Positions 1 to 7,412 of a stretch of DNA of 64,000 nucleotides are shown here, piece after piece; within the stretch, counting starts at the first letter, position 1; each line of letters starts with the position of its first letter. The position numbers and the translations under genes are program-made. The stretch lies in contig JBATEX010000213.1 in the NCBI GenBank assembly GCA_049664225.1, positions 62,001 to 126,000 on the forward strand. Direction: 5' to 3'. The DNA comes from JAUVRX01 sp049664225 (GTDB lineage: Bacteria > Acidobacteriota > Thermoanaerobaculia > Multivoradales > JAHEKO01). A model generated the notes under the pieces. That model did no database searches, had not been told where the DNA came from, and worked only from the letters and a program-made list of their open reading frames with translations.

Positions 1-180
1 GCCCACCAGCACATCTCTCCTCAGGACTTTTCGGGCGACCATGTCCAGCGGCCACCCGACGTAGCTCTCGACAGCCTGGCGCACCCCGTTCGAAGCCGAC
101 ACCGAGCTCCTGGAAGTACCCAAGTCGACTCCCAGATTGAGCACGCTGTCGTTCCCCTGCTGCGGTGTGACTTCGGACAT
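1..180 (-). CDS. MamK/MreB-like actin-family protein, 5' part only
   Basis: The first 60 codons of a minus-strand gene that runs off the left edge of the window. The N-terminus carries LGVDLGTSRSSVSASNG, which fits the phosphate-1 loop of the actin/Hsp70 ATPase fold, followed by ESYVGWPLDMVARKVL, which resembles the early region of MamK-like bacterial actins rather than canonical MreB. By family knowledge such proteins form cytoplasmic filaments that position cargo or shape the cell. The ATG at 178-180 lies only 3 bases downstream of the stop of the amidase gene, so the two are probably co-transcribed, linking a filament protein with a wall hydrolase. The subfamily (MamK versus another MreB-like clade) cannot be settled from 60 residues. 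Confidence 0.7.
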   Translation of the reverse strand, partial: MSEVTPQQGNDSVLNLGVDLGTSRSSVSASNGVRQAVESYVGWPLDMVARKVLRRDVLVG

Positions 181-183
181 CGA

Positions 184-1227
184 TCAACCCTCGAGATGGT
201 TGGCTTGGCCCAGGCTCCGGGCGTAGATCTGAATGCCCTCCACGATGGCCTCGGCGAGGTACTGGCGATAGATCGGCGTCATGAGAAGCCGGGCCTCGAC
301 ATCGTTGGACACACAGGACACTTCCGCCAGGATGGCCGGCATCTCCGTGTGGGTCAGCACCCCGAAAGGTGCGCTCTTGACTCCCCGATCACGAACCGTC
401 GAGTTCACGGCCCGCAGCGAATCGTACAGCGCCTGCTGCATGGCTCCGGCGAGCTGTCGTGACTCCTCTTGTCTGACCCCGGCGTAGACCTGCTCCAGGA
501 TGTCTCGGAAGTCAGCCAGCGAGTAGCCGGAGTTCTGGTTCTCGCGTGCCGCCAGGGCCTCCAGGTAGGGGTCCTCGGTGGCGCCCAGAAAGAAAGTCTC
601 GACCCCCCGAACCTCCCTGTTCTCGATCCAGTTCACGTGAATCGAGACGAAGATGTCACCCCGCGCTTGGTTGGCCAGCTCGGCCCGCTGCTTGAGTGAA
701 AAATCCTCGTCGCGTTGGCGCGTCATCACGACCTTGTACGAGTAGCTCTCGAGAAGGCTCCGGACGCGCTGCCCGATATCCAGGGTGATCTCCTTCTCGA
801 TCAGGCCCGTCGGCGAGATCGTGCCTTCGTTCTCACCACCATGCCCCGGGTCCAGCACTACGGTGTGCAGAGCAAGAGGCAGGACTGACGGATCGATCGG
901 TTGGGGTGTCACAATGGCCCGGTTCGGTTCGATGGGTGGCAGCGGCTCCATCTCGCTGAAGGAGATCGGTGCCCTTGTCGAAAAAGTCGGGTTGTGGGCG
1001 TCATCCTGCCAGACATCGTCCCGCCACTCGGCAGCCACAGTCGACAAGACATAGGTCGATGTGAACAGCGCTGCTGGCAGTGCGACAAGGAGAAGCACCC
1101 GTGCCGCGGTCAGCACTGTTCGGAGACGGCGCCCACGTCGTCGGGGATGAGCTCCCTCGAGGGTCTCGAGGTTGTCGCGCACCAACTGACGAATCATGCG
1201 GCGCTTGATACGGTCTTGCCTCGCCAT
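184..1227 (-). CDS. N-acetylmuramoyl-L-alanine amidase, membrane-anchored
   Basis: An Amidase_3 (AmiC-type) zinc amidase of about 347 residues, which by family cleaves the bond between MurNAc and L-Ala in peptidoglycan. After a basic cytoplasmic start (RQDRIKRR) there is one membrane segment at about residues 42-64, so the enzyme is predicted to be anchored with its catalytic domain in the periplasm. Catalytic-domain motifs seen: VVLDPGHGG (zinc His), IEKEI (zinc Glu), FVSIHVN (zinc His) and a late PAILAEVSC containing the catalytic Glu. I chose the ATG at 1225-1227 over an in-frame TTG four codons upstream; neither has a strong ribosome-binding site. It lies just upstream of the actin-like gene, which suggests a shared role in cell-wall morphogenesis or division. 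Confidence 0.9.
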   Translation of the reverse strand: MARQDRIKRRMIRQLVRDNLETLEGAHPRRRGRRLRTVLTAARVLLLVALPAALFTSTYVLSTVAAEWRDDVWQDDAHNPTFSTRAPISFSEMEPLPPIEPNRAIVTPQPIDPSVLPLALHTVVLDPGHGGENEGTISPTGLIEKEITLDIGQRVRSLLESYSYKVVMTRQRDEDFSLKQRAELANQARGDIFVSIHVNWIENREVRGVETFFLGATEDPYLEALAARENQNSGYSLADFRDILEQVYAGVRQEESRQLAGAMQQALYDSLRAVNSTVRDRGVKSAPFGVLTHTEMPAILAEVSCVSNDVEARLLMTPIYRQYLAEAIVEGIQIYARSLGQANHLEG

Positions 1228-1397
1228 CGACTCGCCCAATCTAGTCAGTCGTTCTTCGAACGGGAATGAAGCTCTTCACAGCCACCGAAATCGCTCCAGG
1301 ATCGCTTGCCCAAAGGGCCCAGCCAGTATATCCAATTGGCATATTTCCATATCTCTCTAGATTGCCACTGGAAGCACAGACTGCGTGGAGGCGGAAG

Positions 1398-2441
1398 ATG
1401 CATCGACTGCTAGGATCGGGAGACCGATCCAAGACCGAAGCACCCACCATGCGAGAAGACAGAGAGCAAGCGGGGAAAGCCCTGGCGCCCGATGCCACCG
1501 AGGTCTCTTCCGAGAGCATCGAGAAGCCGCCGGACGTCAGCCGACGAGCCGAAGACTACGTCTCCAGTCGCCACAGCCGGCTGACCGACGAGATCCGTCG
1601 GCCCCTCGACATGACCGATCCCCGGGAGGCCGCGGCCCTCTGCGCCGAGGTCACCCGGCGACTTCTCCTCGACTTTGCACCTGCCCTGACACTCCTGCCG
1701 GCCACCGAGCGTCGCCGGGCACAGGCGCTCGCCACCTTCGCCTTCACGCTCTTCGACTTCGCCCGTCAGAGCGGCCTCGAAGGGGAGCGTCTTTCCCAGA
1801 TCAACCGTTGGGAGTTCAGTCTGGAAGCCGCCCTGACCGGTGAGCCGCCTGGACAGCCCGTTTTCGTGCAGATCGCACAACTCGACAAGCAGATTCCCTG
1901 GTCGCGAGACGGCTTCGACCGGTTGATGAGTGCAGCCCGTCACCGGGCCACCGTGCGTCGCCCAGCCACAGCCGAAGCTGCAGAACGCGACAGCGCCAAG
2001 CTGGGCGGAGCCCTGGTGGAGGTGCTCGTCGGCGAACCGCCCTCTGCCGCTCTCGAGGCTATGGCCGCAGCCCTGACCAGAATCCTCTCGCTGAGAATGC
2101 TGGGGGAGGATCTTCGACGCCACCAGGCAAGGCTCCCCGTCGCCGAACTGCCCGAGCCCTGGCAGACATCCACCAGAGTTGACATCGAGGTACTGGAGAA
2201 GGCCGTACATTCCGAGTGCGCCAGGATTCGACCATTGCTGATGCGTTCGGCGCGGACAGTCCCCGACTTGCCACCCGACTACAGGCGTTGTGGCAAGTAC
2301 CTGCTCTTGGCAGGGGATCGTCTGCTGAATCTGCTGGAGGAAACAGGTGCGGGTCTGCGGCAGGAGTCGCCACAGCTGGGAGCTGCATCCCGTCTATCAC
2401 TGCTGATGCGAGCCCGATGGCTGGCCGTGAACCGCCTCTGA
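1398..2441 (+). CDS. Squalene/phytoene synthase-like protein lacking the Asp motifs
   Basis: About 347 residues. The start is the ATG at 1398 with a GGAGGCGG ribosome-binding site about 5 bases upstream; the reading frame stays open 44 codons further up without a convincing site. The order of motifs follows squalene/phytoene synthases: FAPALTLLPATERRRAQAL, then an RxxxLEAALTG-like stretch (INRWEFSLEAALTGEP), PVFVQIAQL, and ALTRILSLRMLGEDLRRHQA-type helix followed by LPVAEL. The two Asp-rich motifs that bind Mg-diphosphate are missing: the first is FDFARQ instead of DDxxD and the second is ILSLRMLGED instead of NILRDxxED. I therefore infer a prenyl-synthase fold without normal catalysis. The family assignment rests on motif reading only. 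It faces the dtxR-like gene tail to tail, 10 bases apart. Confidence 0.5.
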   Translation: MHRLLGSGDRSKTEAPTMREDREQAGKALAPDATEVSSESIEKPPDVSRRAEDYVSSRHSRLTDEIRRPLDMTDPREAAALCAEVTRRLLLDFAPALTLLPATERRRAQALATFAFTLFDFARQSGLEGERLSQINRWEFSLEAALTGEPPGQPVFVQIAQLDKQIPWSRDGFDRLMSAARHRATVRRPATAEAAERDSAKLGGALVEVLVGEPPSAALEAMAAALTRILSLRMLGEDLRRHQARLPVAELPEPWQTSTRVDIEVLEKAVHSECARIRPLLMRSARTVPDLPPDYRRCGKYLLLAGDRLLNLLEETGAGLRQESPQLGAASRLSLLMRARWLAVNRL

Positions 2442-2451
2442 ACGGCCCTGG

Positions 2452-3117
2452 CTAGAGTTCCTCTGAGACCAGAATCTTGGAAGCCGCCCGCAGGCCCAGT
2501 GCAAGCGGCCCCACGCCTGGGCGCTTTAACACCATGGTATCGGCCGCCTCATCGCGGCGAATCACCTTGAGCCGACTGCCTGGCATCAATCGCTCGGTTT
2601 CCACCAGCTGGAGGAAGTCGACGGTCTGGTCCGTGACCCGGGCGACCTGCAGCCAGACTCCCGACGGACAGTCGAGGAGGCTCTGGAGCTCTCGTTGCTC
2701 CACTTCCCCACCCGCCGTTGGGATCGGGTCACCATGGGGGTCTACATCGGGCGCCCCCAGCATGGCGTCCATGCGCTCGATGATGCGATCCGACACGGCG
2801 TGCTCCAGCAGCTCGGCCTCGTCGTGCACTTCCGCCCAGTCGAGGCCCATTACCCGCACCAGAAAGAGCTCCACCAGTCGATGGCGGCGCAGCACGTGAA
2901 CCGCCAGCTGACGTCCCGGATCGGTGAGGGACACCCCTGAGTAAGGCTCGTAGCTCACCAGACCACTATTGGCCAGGGTCTTGAGCATTGCGGTGACCGT
3001 GCCTGGCGCCACGCTCAGCGCACCTGCAATCTGCCCGGTACTGACCTGCTGCTCCGGCGCCTCCTGCTCCGCCAGCAGGATGCACTTCAGATAGTCCTCG
3101 ACGGTGCTTGTCGGCAT
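2452..3117 (-). CDS. DtxR/MntR-family metal-dependent transcriptional regulator
   Basis: 221 residues. The N-terminal winged helix opens with TSTVEDYLKCILLAEQE and continues with a recognition helix (LSVAPGTVTAMLKTLANSG), the usual start of DtxR, IdeR and MntR proteins. The dimerisation and metal-binding domain follows, with HVLRRHRLVELFLV and a conserved DEAELLEHAVSD stretch supplying likely metal-ligand Glu and His residues. The last 70 residues look like the SH3-like FeoA domain (RVTDQTVDFLQLVE, GSRLKVI). By family it represses metal uptake or homeostasis genes when loaded with Fe(II) or Mn(II); the target here is unknown. It lies 25 bases behind the UPF0173 gene and probably shares its transcript. 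I see no obvious DtxR box nearby. Confidence 0.88.
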   Translation of the reverse strand: MPTSTVEDYLKCILLAEQEAPEQQVSTGQIAGALSVAPGTVTAMLKTLANSGLVSYEPYSGVSLTDPGRQLAVHVLRRHRLVELFLVRVMGLDWAEVHDEAELLEHAVSDRIIERMDAMLGAPDVDPHGDPIPTAGGEVEQRELQSLLDCPSGVWLQVARVTDQTVDFLQLVETERLMPGSRLKVIRRDEAADTMVLKRPGVGPLALGLRAASKILVSEEL

Positions 3118-3142
3118 CGTTTCTCGGGGTGGCCAGCCCGGC

Positions 3143-3862
3143 TCAGTGCGACTGGCCCGGCTGGAGGGCGATCACCTCGGTGCGCCCACCGAGCTGGGTC
3201 AGCGCCTCCTCCAGCTCCCGAGGCGTGCCCGTCAGGATCGGGAAGGTCTGCCAATGAATCGGGATGACCTTGCGAGCCTCGAGGAATCGGCAGGCTCGGG
3301 CCGCGGCATCGGGGCCCATGGTGAATAGATCGCCGATGGGAACGAAGGCCAGCTCCGGTCGATGCATCTCCGCGATCAATTGCATATCTGAAAAAAGGCC
3401 GGTGTCACCCGCGTGGTAGAAAGTGAATCCACCTGCCAGGCTGACGACATAGCCGCTTGCGGTGCCACCGTAGAGAATCTGGTCGCCATCCAGGATGCCG
3501 CAGGAGTGATCGGCTCTGACCATCGTCACCTTGCAGCCCAGCACCTCCTGGCTGCCGCCGATGTTCATAGCCGAAGTGTTCGCCACACCCTTGCTTTCCA
3601 ACCAGTGGCAGGTCTCGAAATTGGCGACCACGATCTCTGGCTCGTAACGCTGGGCGAGCCCCACGGCATCACCGATGTGGTCGAAATGAGCATGGGTGAT
3701 GAGCATCGCGTCGATGCGGTCGAACTCCTTGAGCTCTTCGGGACAGGCCGGATTGCCCTCGACCCAGGGATCGATGAGCAACACCCTGCCGTCAGGCATG
3801 TCACAACGGATCGTGGCGTGACCAAGATAGGTGAACTTCGGACGATCTTGCTGCGTCATCAT
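3143..3862 (-). CDS. UPF0173 metal-dependent hydrolase (MBL fold)
   Basis: 239 residues in the metallo-beta-lactamase superfamily. The zinc-binding motif is LITHAHFDHIGDA, with further ligands in FYHAGDTGLFSDM and the late IPIHWQTFP. The N-terminus TYLGHATIRCDMPDGRVLLID is the typical opening of UPF0173/YtkL-like hydrolases. Physiological substrate is not established for the family. The start is the ATG at 3860-3862, where GGAGG lies 3 to 4 bases upstream; a second ATG follows directly. The longer open frame to 3904 has no better start. It is the first gene of a two-gene unit with the DtxR-like regulator. Confidence 0.87.
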   Translation of the reverse strand: MMTQQDRPKFTYLGHATIRCDMPDGRVLLIDPWVEGNPACPEELKEFDRIDAMLITHAHFDHIGDAVGLAQRYEPEIVVANFETCHWLESKGVANTSAMNIGGSQEVLGCKVTMVRADHSCGILDGDQILYGGTASGYVVSLAGGFTFYHAGDTGLFSDMQLIAEMHRPELAFVPIGDLFTMGPDAAARACRFLEARKVIPIHWQTFPILTGTPRELEEALTQLGGRTEVIALQPGQSH

Positions 3863-3975
3863 TTTCCTCCTCGAGACTTCCAAGGCTCTCCGATCAGGCC
3901 CCACAACTCGTCGTGGGGACCTCGTCGGATTCTCCTTCCATTACCGTACCACCTCGAGAGCAGGTGCATCGCCAA

Positions 3976-4011
3976 CTTGACAGATGGGCGACAGATCTCT
4001 ATCTTGACAGA
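3976..4011 (+). promoter_or_regulatory. Sigma-70-type promoter of the cus operon with repeated CTTGACAGA
   Basis: TTGACA at 3977-3982 and TATCTT at 4000-4005 are separated by 17 bases, a near-consensus sigma-70 promoter whose start point would be around 4012, just ahead of the first gene at 4033. The 9-base string CTTGACAGA occurs twice, at 3976-3984 and 4003-4011, flanking the spacer, and AGATCTCTATCT in the spacer is partly self-complementary. These could be operator half-sites for a metal-responsive regulator, but no CueR or CopY-type gene lies next to it, so the regulator is unknown. Confidence 0.5.
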
Positions 4012-4032
4012 AGAAGTTCCCCCAGGATCCTA

Positions 4033-4443
4033 ATGATAAGTCGAAGAACACTCGCTGCTCTGATCGGAGTTCTCCTCCTCTTGGCCTCACCAATGGCCTG
4101 GGGCTGCGATTCCGTGGACACGGGCGTCTGCCAGATGTCCGCTTGCCCCATGTCCGGCGCGGGGAGCTCAATGCCTGGTTGTCACGAGGGCGCCGGGACA
4201 TCGCAGGATCGTGGGTCCTTGACCCCTGCGGCCGGTGCTTGCTGTCAAGCCCCGATCGATCGCGAGCCCATCGACTCGGCTCCAGCCGGTCAGCTCGACC
4301 TGTCTTCCAGCCTCTTGCTGGCCGAGGTCGTACAGTCAAGGGTCGAGGAACGGCTCGAGCCGTTGGTGAGCTCAGACGCGACCATCGCATCCCAGGGACA
4401 CGAGCTGGGGCGCTACACCCTGCTATCTTCGTTCCTGATCTGA
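4033..4443 (+). CDS. Small secreted Cys/Met-rich protein heading the cus operon
   Basis: About 136 residues with a clear signal peptide (ISRRTLAALIGVLLLLASPMAWG). The mature part begins with a cluster rich in Cys, Met and His (CDSVDTGVCQMSACPMSG, then MPGCHEG and GACCQAP), as expected of a periplasmic soft-metal ligand. The rest is low in recognisable motifs. It lies 82 bases ahead of the TolC-like gene and is the first gene after the promoter at 3976-4011. I do not recognise a named family. By position and composition I infer a periplasmic Cu/Ag-binding accessory, filling the place that CusF takes in Escherichia coli. The ATG at 4033 is preceded only by a weak AGGA; the frame is open up to 3913, but the signal peptide fixes this start. 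Confidence 0.6.
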   Translation: MISRRTLAALIGVLLLLASPMAWGCDSVDTGVCQMSACPMSGAGSSMPGCHEGAGTSQDRGSLTPAAGACCQAPIDREPIDSAPAGQLDLSSSLLLAEVVQSRVEERLEPLVSSDATIASQGHELGRYTLLSSFLI

Positions 4444-4525
4444 TCCGCCTCCAGAGTATGCTGTGCAGGCTCGCTACCGCTAACGGTGGCGGAACCACCA
4501 ACACAGATCTCTTTGGAGGCGATTC

Positions 4526-5908
4526 GTGTATACGAGAACTACCCTCTGTCTACTCGCGGTGGCGCTTTTAGGCTCACCCGCGATCGGACAGCAGACGGAC
4601 CCAGACCCTAGCTACGCGCCACCAGGCGAGGCATCGCCATCTGTGCCGATCGGGGCACCGGCCGATCGCATTCTGCGCGCCGAGAGCGACGCACAGCTCG
4701 CGGCGCTGATCGAGGATGCTCTGACAAGAAATCCGGGAGTCGCTGCGGCGACGGCTGAGGCCCGAGCCGCCGAGCATCGGAGCGTTGCGGTTGGCGCGCT
4801 GCCCGATCCCACGGTCGGCATCATCGCGTTCCTGCAAAGCCCCGAGACTCGAACCGGCCCTCAGGTCCTGACACTCAATCTGCTGCAAGAGCTGCCCTGG
4901 CTCTCCAAGTTGGATCTCGAAGAACAGGCTGCTCTGCTGACGGCCGTCTCGTTGCAAGCCGATGTCGAGGCCAAGCGCCTCGCGCTGGTGACCGAGGTCA
5001 GACGACTCTACTTCGAGCTGGCATTCCTGACTCGACAGAAGGAGATCACTATCGACTTCCTCGACCATCTTCGTCAACACGAAGAGATCTCGCGGTCGCG
5101 CTACGCGACGGGCATGGGTACGAGCCAAGGCGTGATCAAGATCCAGGCCGAGATCACGTCGGCCGAGAGCCAGCTCCTCGACCTCGACCAGCGACGCATC
5201 GACCTGGAAGCCCAGCTCAACAACTTGCGAGATCGGCCCGACTCGGCGGTGATCCTGCCACCGGATCTACCCAGGACCCACGAGGTCCACCTCGACTATG
5301 ACGACCTCCTGGATACCGCCCTGCTGTCGCGACCAGAGCTCGCCGCGGCCGACGCTCGCATCGCTGCTTCCGGGCGACGCATCGAGCGAGCCGAGAAGAG
5401 CTACCGACCGAACTTCAAGGTCGGCCTCACCTACACCTTCGTCGATCCCAGAGAGGATCCCGCTGGAGTTGCCCTGCCGCCGGCAGGCAACGGCGACGAC
5501 ATCTTCGGCATCCAGGGTGGCGTCAGCATTCCGTTCTGGCGCCAGAGCCTGGCCGCCCGCGTCGACGAAGCGACACAGCTGGAGCTGGCCGCCCAGGAGG
5601 ATAAGCGCCAAACGGTTGCCGCCATCCAATCCTCGATCGGCGAGCTGATGCAAAGAATTCCCCTTTCCTGGCAGCAGCTCCACCTGTTGGAAGACATCTT
5701 GATCCTGCAAGCCGAAGAGTCGGTAGCTTCGGCTCAATCCGGCTATGTCACTGGGACCCTCAACGCCCTCGACCTGCTCGACGCCGAGCACGTTCTCTAC
5801 CGCACGCAGACCTCGAGCGCCCGAGCCCAGGCCGACTACGCCATCCTGCTGGCTCGGCTCGAAGGCGAAACGACAAGACCACTGTCTGGCCAACCAAGGA
5901 GCCAATGA
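4526..5908 (+). CDS. TolC-family outer-membrane efflux protein (CusC-type)
   Basis: 460 residues. A GTG start at 4526 follows TTTGGAGGC at good spacing and gives a normal signal peptide (TTLCLLAVALLGSPAIGQQ). The mature protein shows the two OEP halves: first ALIEDALTRNPGVAAATAEARAA with the PDPTVG motif, then long helical stretches, and a second half starting near LDTALLSRPELAAADARI and ending in YVTGTLNALDLLDAEHVLY. By family it forms the trimeric outer-membrane channel of an RND pump. It is followed 4 bases later by the CusB-like adaptor gene and then CusA, so it is the outlet of this heavy-metal exporter. There is no lipobox, unlike E. coli CusC. Confidence 0.87.
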   Translation: MYTRTTLCLLAVALLGSPAIGQQTDPDPSYAPPGEASPSVPIGAPADRILRAESDAQLAALIEDALTRNPGVAAATAEARAAEHRSVAVGALPDPTVGIIAFLQSPETRTGPQVLTLNLLQELPWLSKLDLEEQAALLTAVSLQADVEAKRLALVTEVRRLYFELAFLTRQKEITIDFLDHLRQHEEISRSRYATGMGTSQGVIKIQAEITSAESQLLDLDQRRIDLEAQLNNLRDRPDSAVILPPDLPRTHEVHLDYDDLLDTALLSRPELAAADARIAASGRRIERAEKSYRPNFKVGLTYTFVDPREDPAGVALPPAGNGDDIFGIQGGVSIPFWRQSLAARVDEATQLELAAQEDKRQTVAAIQSSIGELMQRIPLSWQQLHLLEDILILQAEESVASAQSGYVTGTLNALDLLDAEHVLYRTQTSSARAQADYAILLARLEGETTRPLSGQPRSQ

Positions 5909-5912
5909 ACCC

Positions 5913-7400
5913 ATGTCATTACGAACCTCCCACGCCAAAGGCCTATCGCGGGCGCTCCTTTGGATCGCTGTCGGCTTCGTATTCTTCTATCTTCTGTTTT
6001 TCGACCCTTGGGGCCTCCACCCCGTCGACAGCTGGCTGCAGGCTCGCCTCGGCTACCACACCGGCGAGATGGAGATGAGCCACAGCACCGAGGAGGAGCA
6101 GCTCTGGACCTGTCCCATGCACCCCCACATTCTCGAAGACGTTCCGGGTGAATGCCCCATTTGCGGCATGGATCTCGTGCCGGCCGCGGGTCAGACTGGT
6201 GCTGGGAATGAGAAGCGGCGCCAAACCACTGGCAGCGAGCGGGAGATCCTCTTCTATCGCAATCCGATGAACCCCACCATCTCTTCACCGGTTCCGGCCA
6301 AGGACGAGATGGGGATGGACTACGTCCCGGTCTATGTAGACGAGGTGGACCAGGCCGCCGATCAGGGGCCGACGGTCAGCATCAACCCGGCCGTTGTCCA
6401 GAACATGAACGTCCAGACCGCGGTCGTCGAGCGGCGCGACCTGAATCAGGAGATTCGCACTGTCGGCTACCTCGAATACGACCAGGAGCGTATGGTCACG
6501 GTGACTACGAAGTACTCCGGTTGGGTCGAGAAAGTCTACGTCAACTACGTAGGCGAGCCCGTGAAGAAGGGCCAACCCCTCTTCGAGATCTACTCTCCCG
6601 AGCTCGTCCAAACCGAGCAGGAGCTGCTCTCAGCGATCGACTACGCCAAGAAATTCGACACCACCTCTACCGAAGCGGGCCGCCGGGCGAGCGCCCTGGT
6701 CGAATCGGCTCGCGAGCGCCTCACCTATTGGGACATCACGGCCGAGCAGATCGAGGACCTTGAACACACCGGACAGGTCTTCCGCACGCTGCAAGTCGTG
6801 GCACCAGCCAGCGGCCTCGTGATGAAGAGAATGAACGGCCTCGAAGGCATGGCCGTGCAGCCGGGCATGGAGGTCTACCACATTGCCGACCTGCGAACGA
6901 TCTGGCTATCGGTCGAGATCTTCGAGCATCAGGTCGCCCAAATCGGCCTGGGCAGCGAGGCCGAGGTGGAGTTGACCTACTTCCCTGGCGAGGTCTTCCA
7001 CGGCACCGTGCGCTACATCGAGCCGGAGTTCTCTCCAGCCACGCGCACTCTACCTATGAAGATCGAGATCCCGAATCCCGACAAGAAGTTGCGGGCCGGG
7101 ATGTTCGCCACCGTTCGTTTCCATCCTACGGCGACCGAAGCGGCATTGGTGGTGCCCACCCAGGCGGTCCTCCGCACCGGCCAGCGCAACATCGTCATCG
7201 TCGACCTGGGGGATGGGAGCTTCGCGCCTCGCGAAGTCACGATCGGGCACGAAGGGGGTGGCGACGTCGAGATTCTCGAGGGTTTGCAAGAGGGCGAGCG
7301 CATCGTCACATCGTCGCAGTTTCTCATTGCTTCGGAGTCGAGCTTGCAGGAGGCGGTCCAGAAGATGATCGCGCAGCGCTCGAATCAGGAAGACCGCTAG
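5913..7400 (+). CDS. cusB: CusB-type periplasmic adaptor with two heavy-metal-binding motifs
   Basis: 495 residues. The ATG at 5913 follows AAGGAGCC; the open frame upstream overlaps the TolC-like gene in another frame and is not coding. One N-terminal membrane anchor (LLWIAVGFVFFYLLFF) is followed by two short metal-binding modules of the PF19335 type: WTCPMHPHILEDVPGECPIC near residue 66 and FYRNPMNPTI...DEMGMDYVP near residue 112. The membrane-fusion core then follows: lipoyl/barrel-sandwich (VYVNYVGEPVKKGQPLFEIY), helical hairpin, and beta-barrel (EVELTYFPGEVFHGTVRYI). By family it connects CusA to the outer-membrane channel and hands over Cu(I)/Ag(I). It lies 12 bases before cusA. Confidence 0.9.
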   Translation: MSLRTSHAKGLSRALLWIAVGFVFFYLLFFDPWGLHPVDSWLQARLGYHTGEMEMSHSTEEEQLWTCPMHPHILEDVPGECPICGMDLVPAAGQTGAGNEKRRQTTGSEREILFYRNPMNPTISSPVPAKDEMGMDYVPVYVDEVDQAADQGPTVSINPAVVQNMNVQTAVVERRDLNQEIRTVGYLEYDQERMVTVTTKYSGWVEKVYVNYVGEPVKKGQPLFEIYSPELVQTEQELLSAIDYAKKFDTTSTEAGRRASALVESARERLTYWDITAEQIEDLEHTGQVFRTLQVVAPASGLVMKRMNGLEGMAVQPGMEVYHIADLRTIWLSVEIFEHQVAQIGLGSEAEVELTYFPGEVFHGTVRYIEPEFSPATRTLPMKIEIPNPDKKLRAGMFATVRFHPTATEAALVVPTQAVLRTGQRNIVIVDLGDGSFAPREVTIGHEGGGDVEILEGLQEGERIVTSSQFLIASESSLQEAVQKMIAQRSNQEDR

Positions 7401-7412
7401 AGGGGAGTCGTC

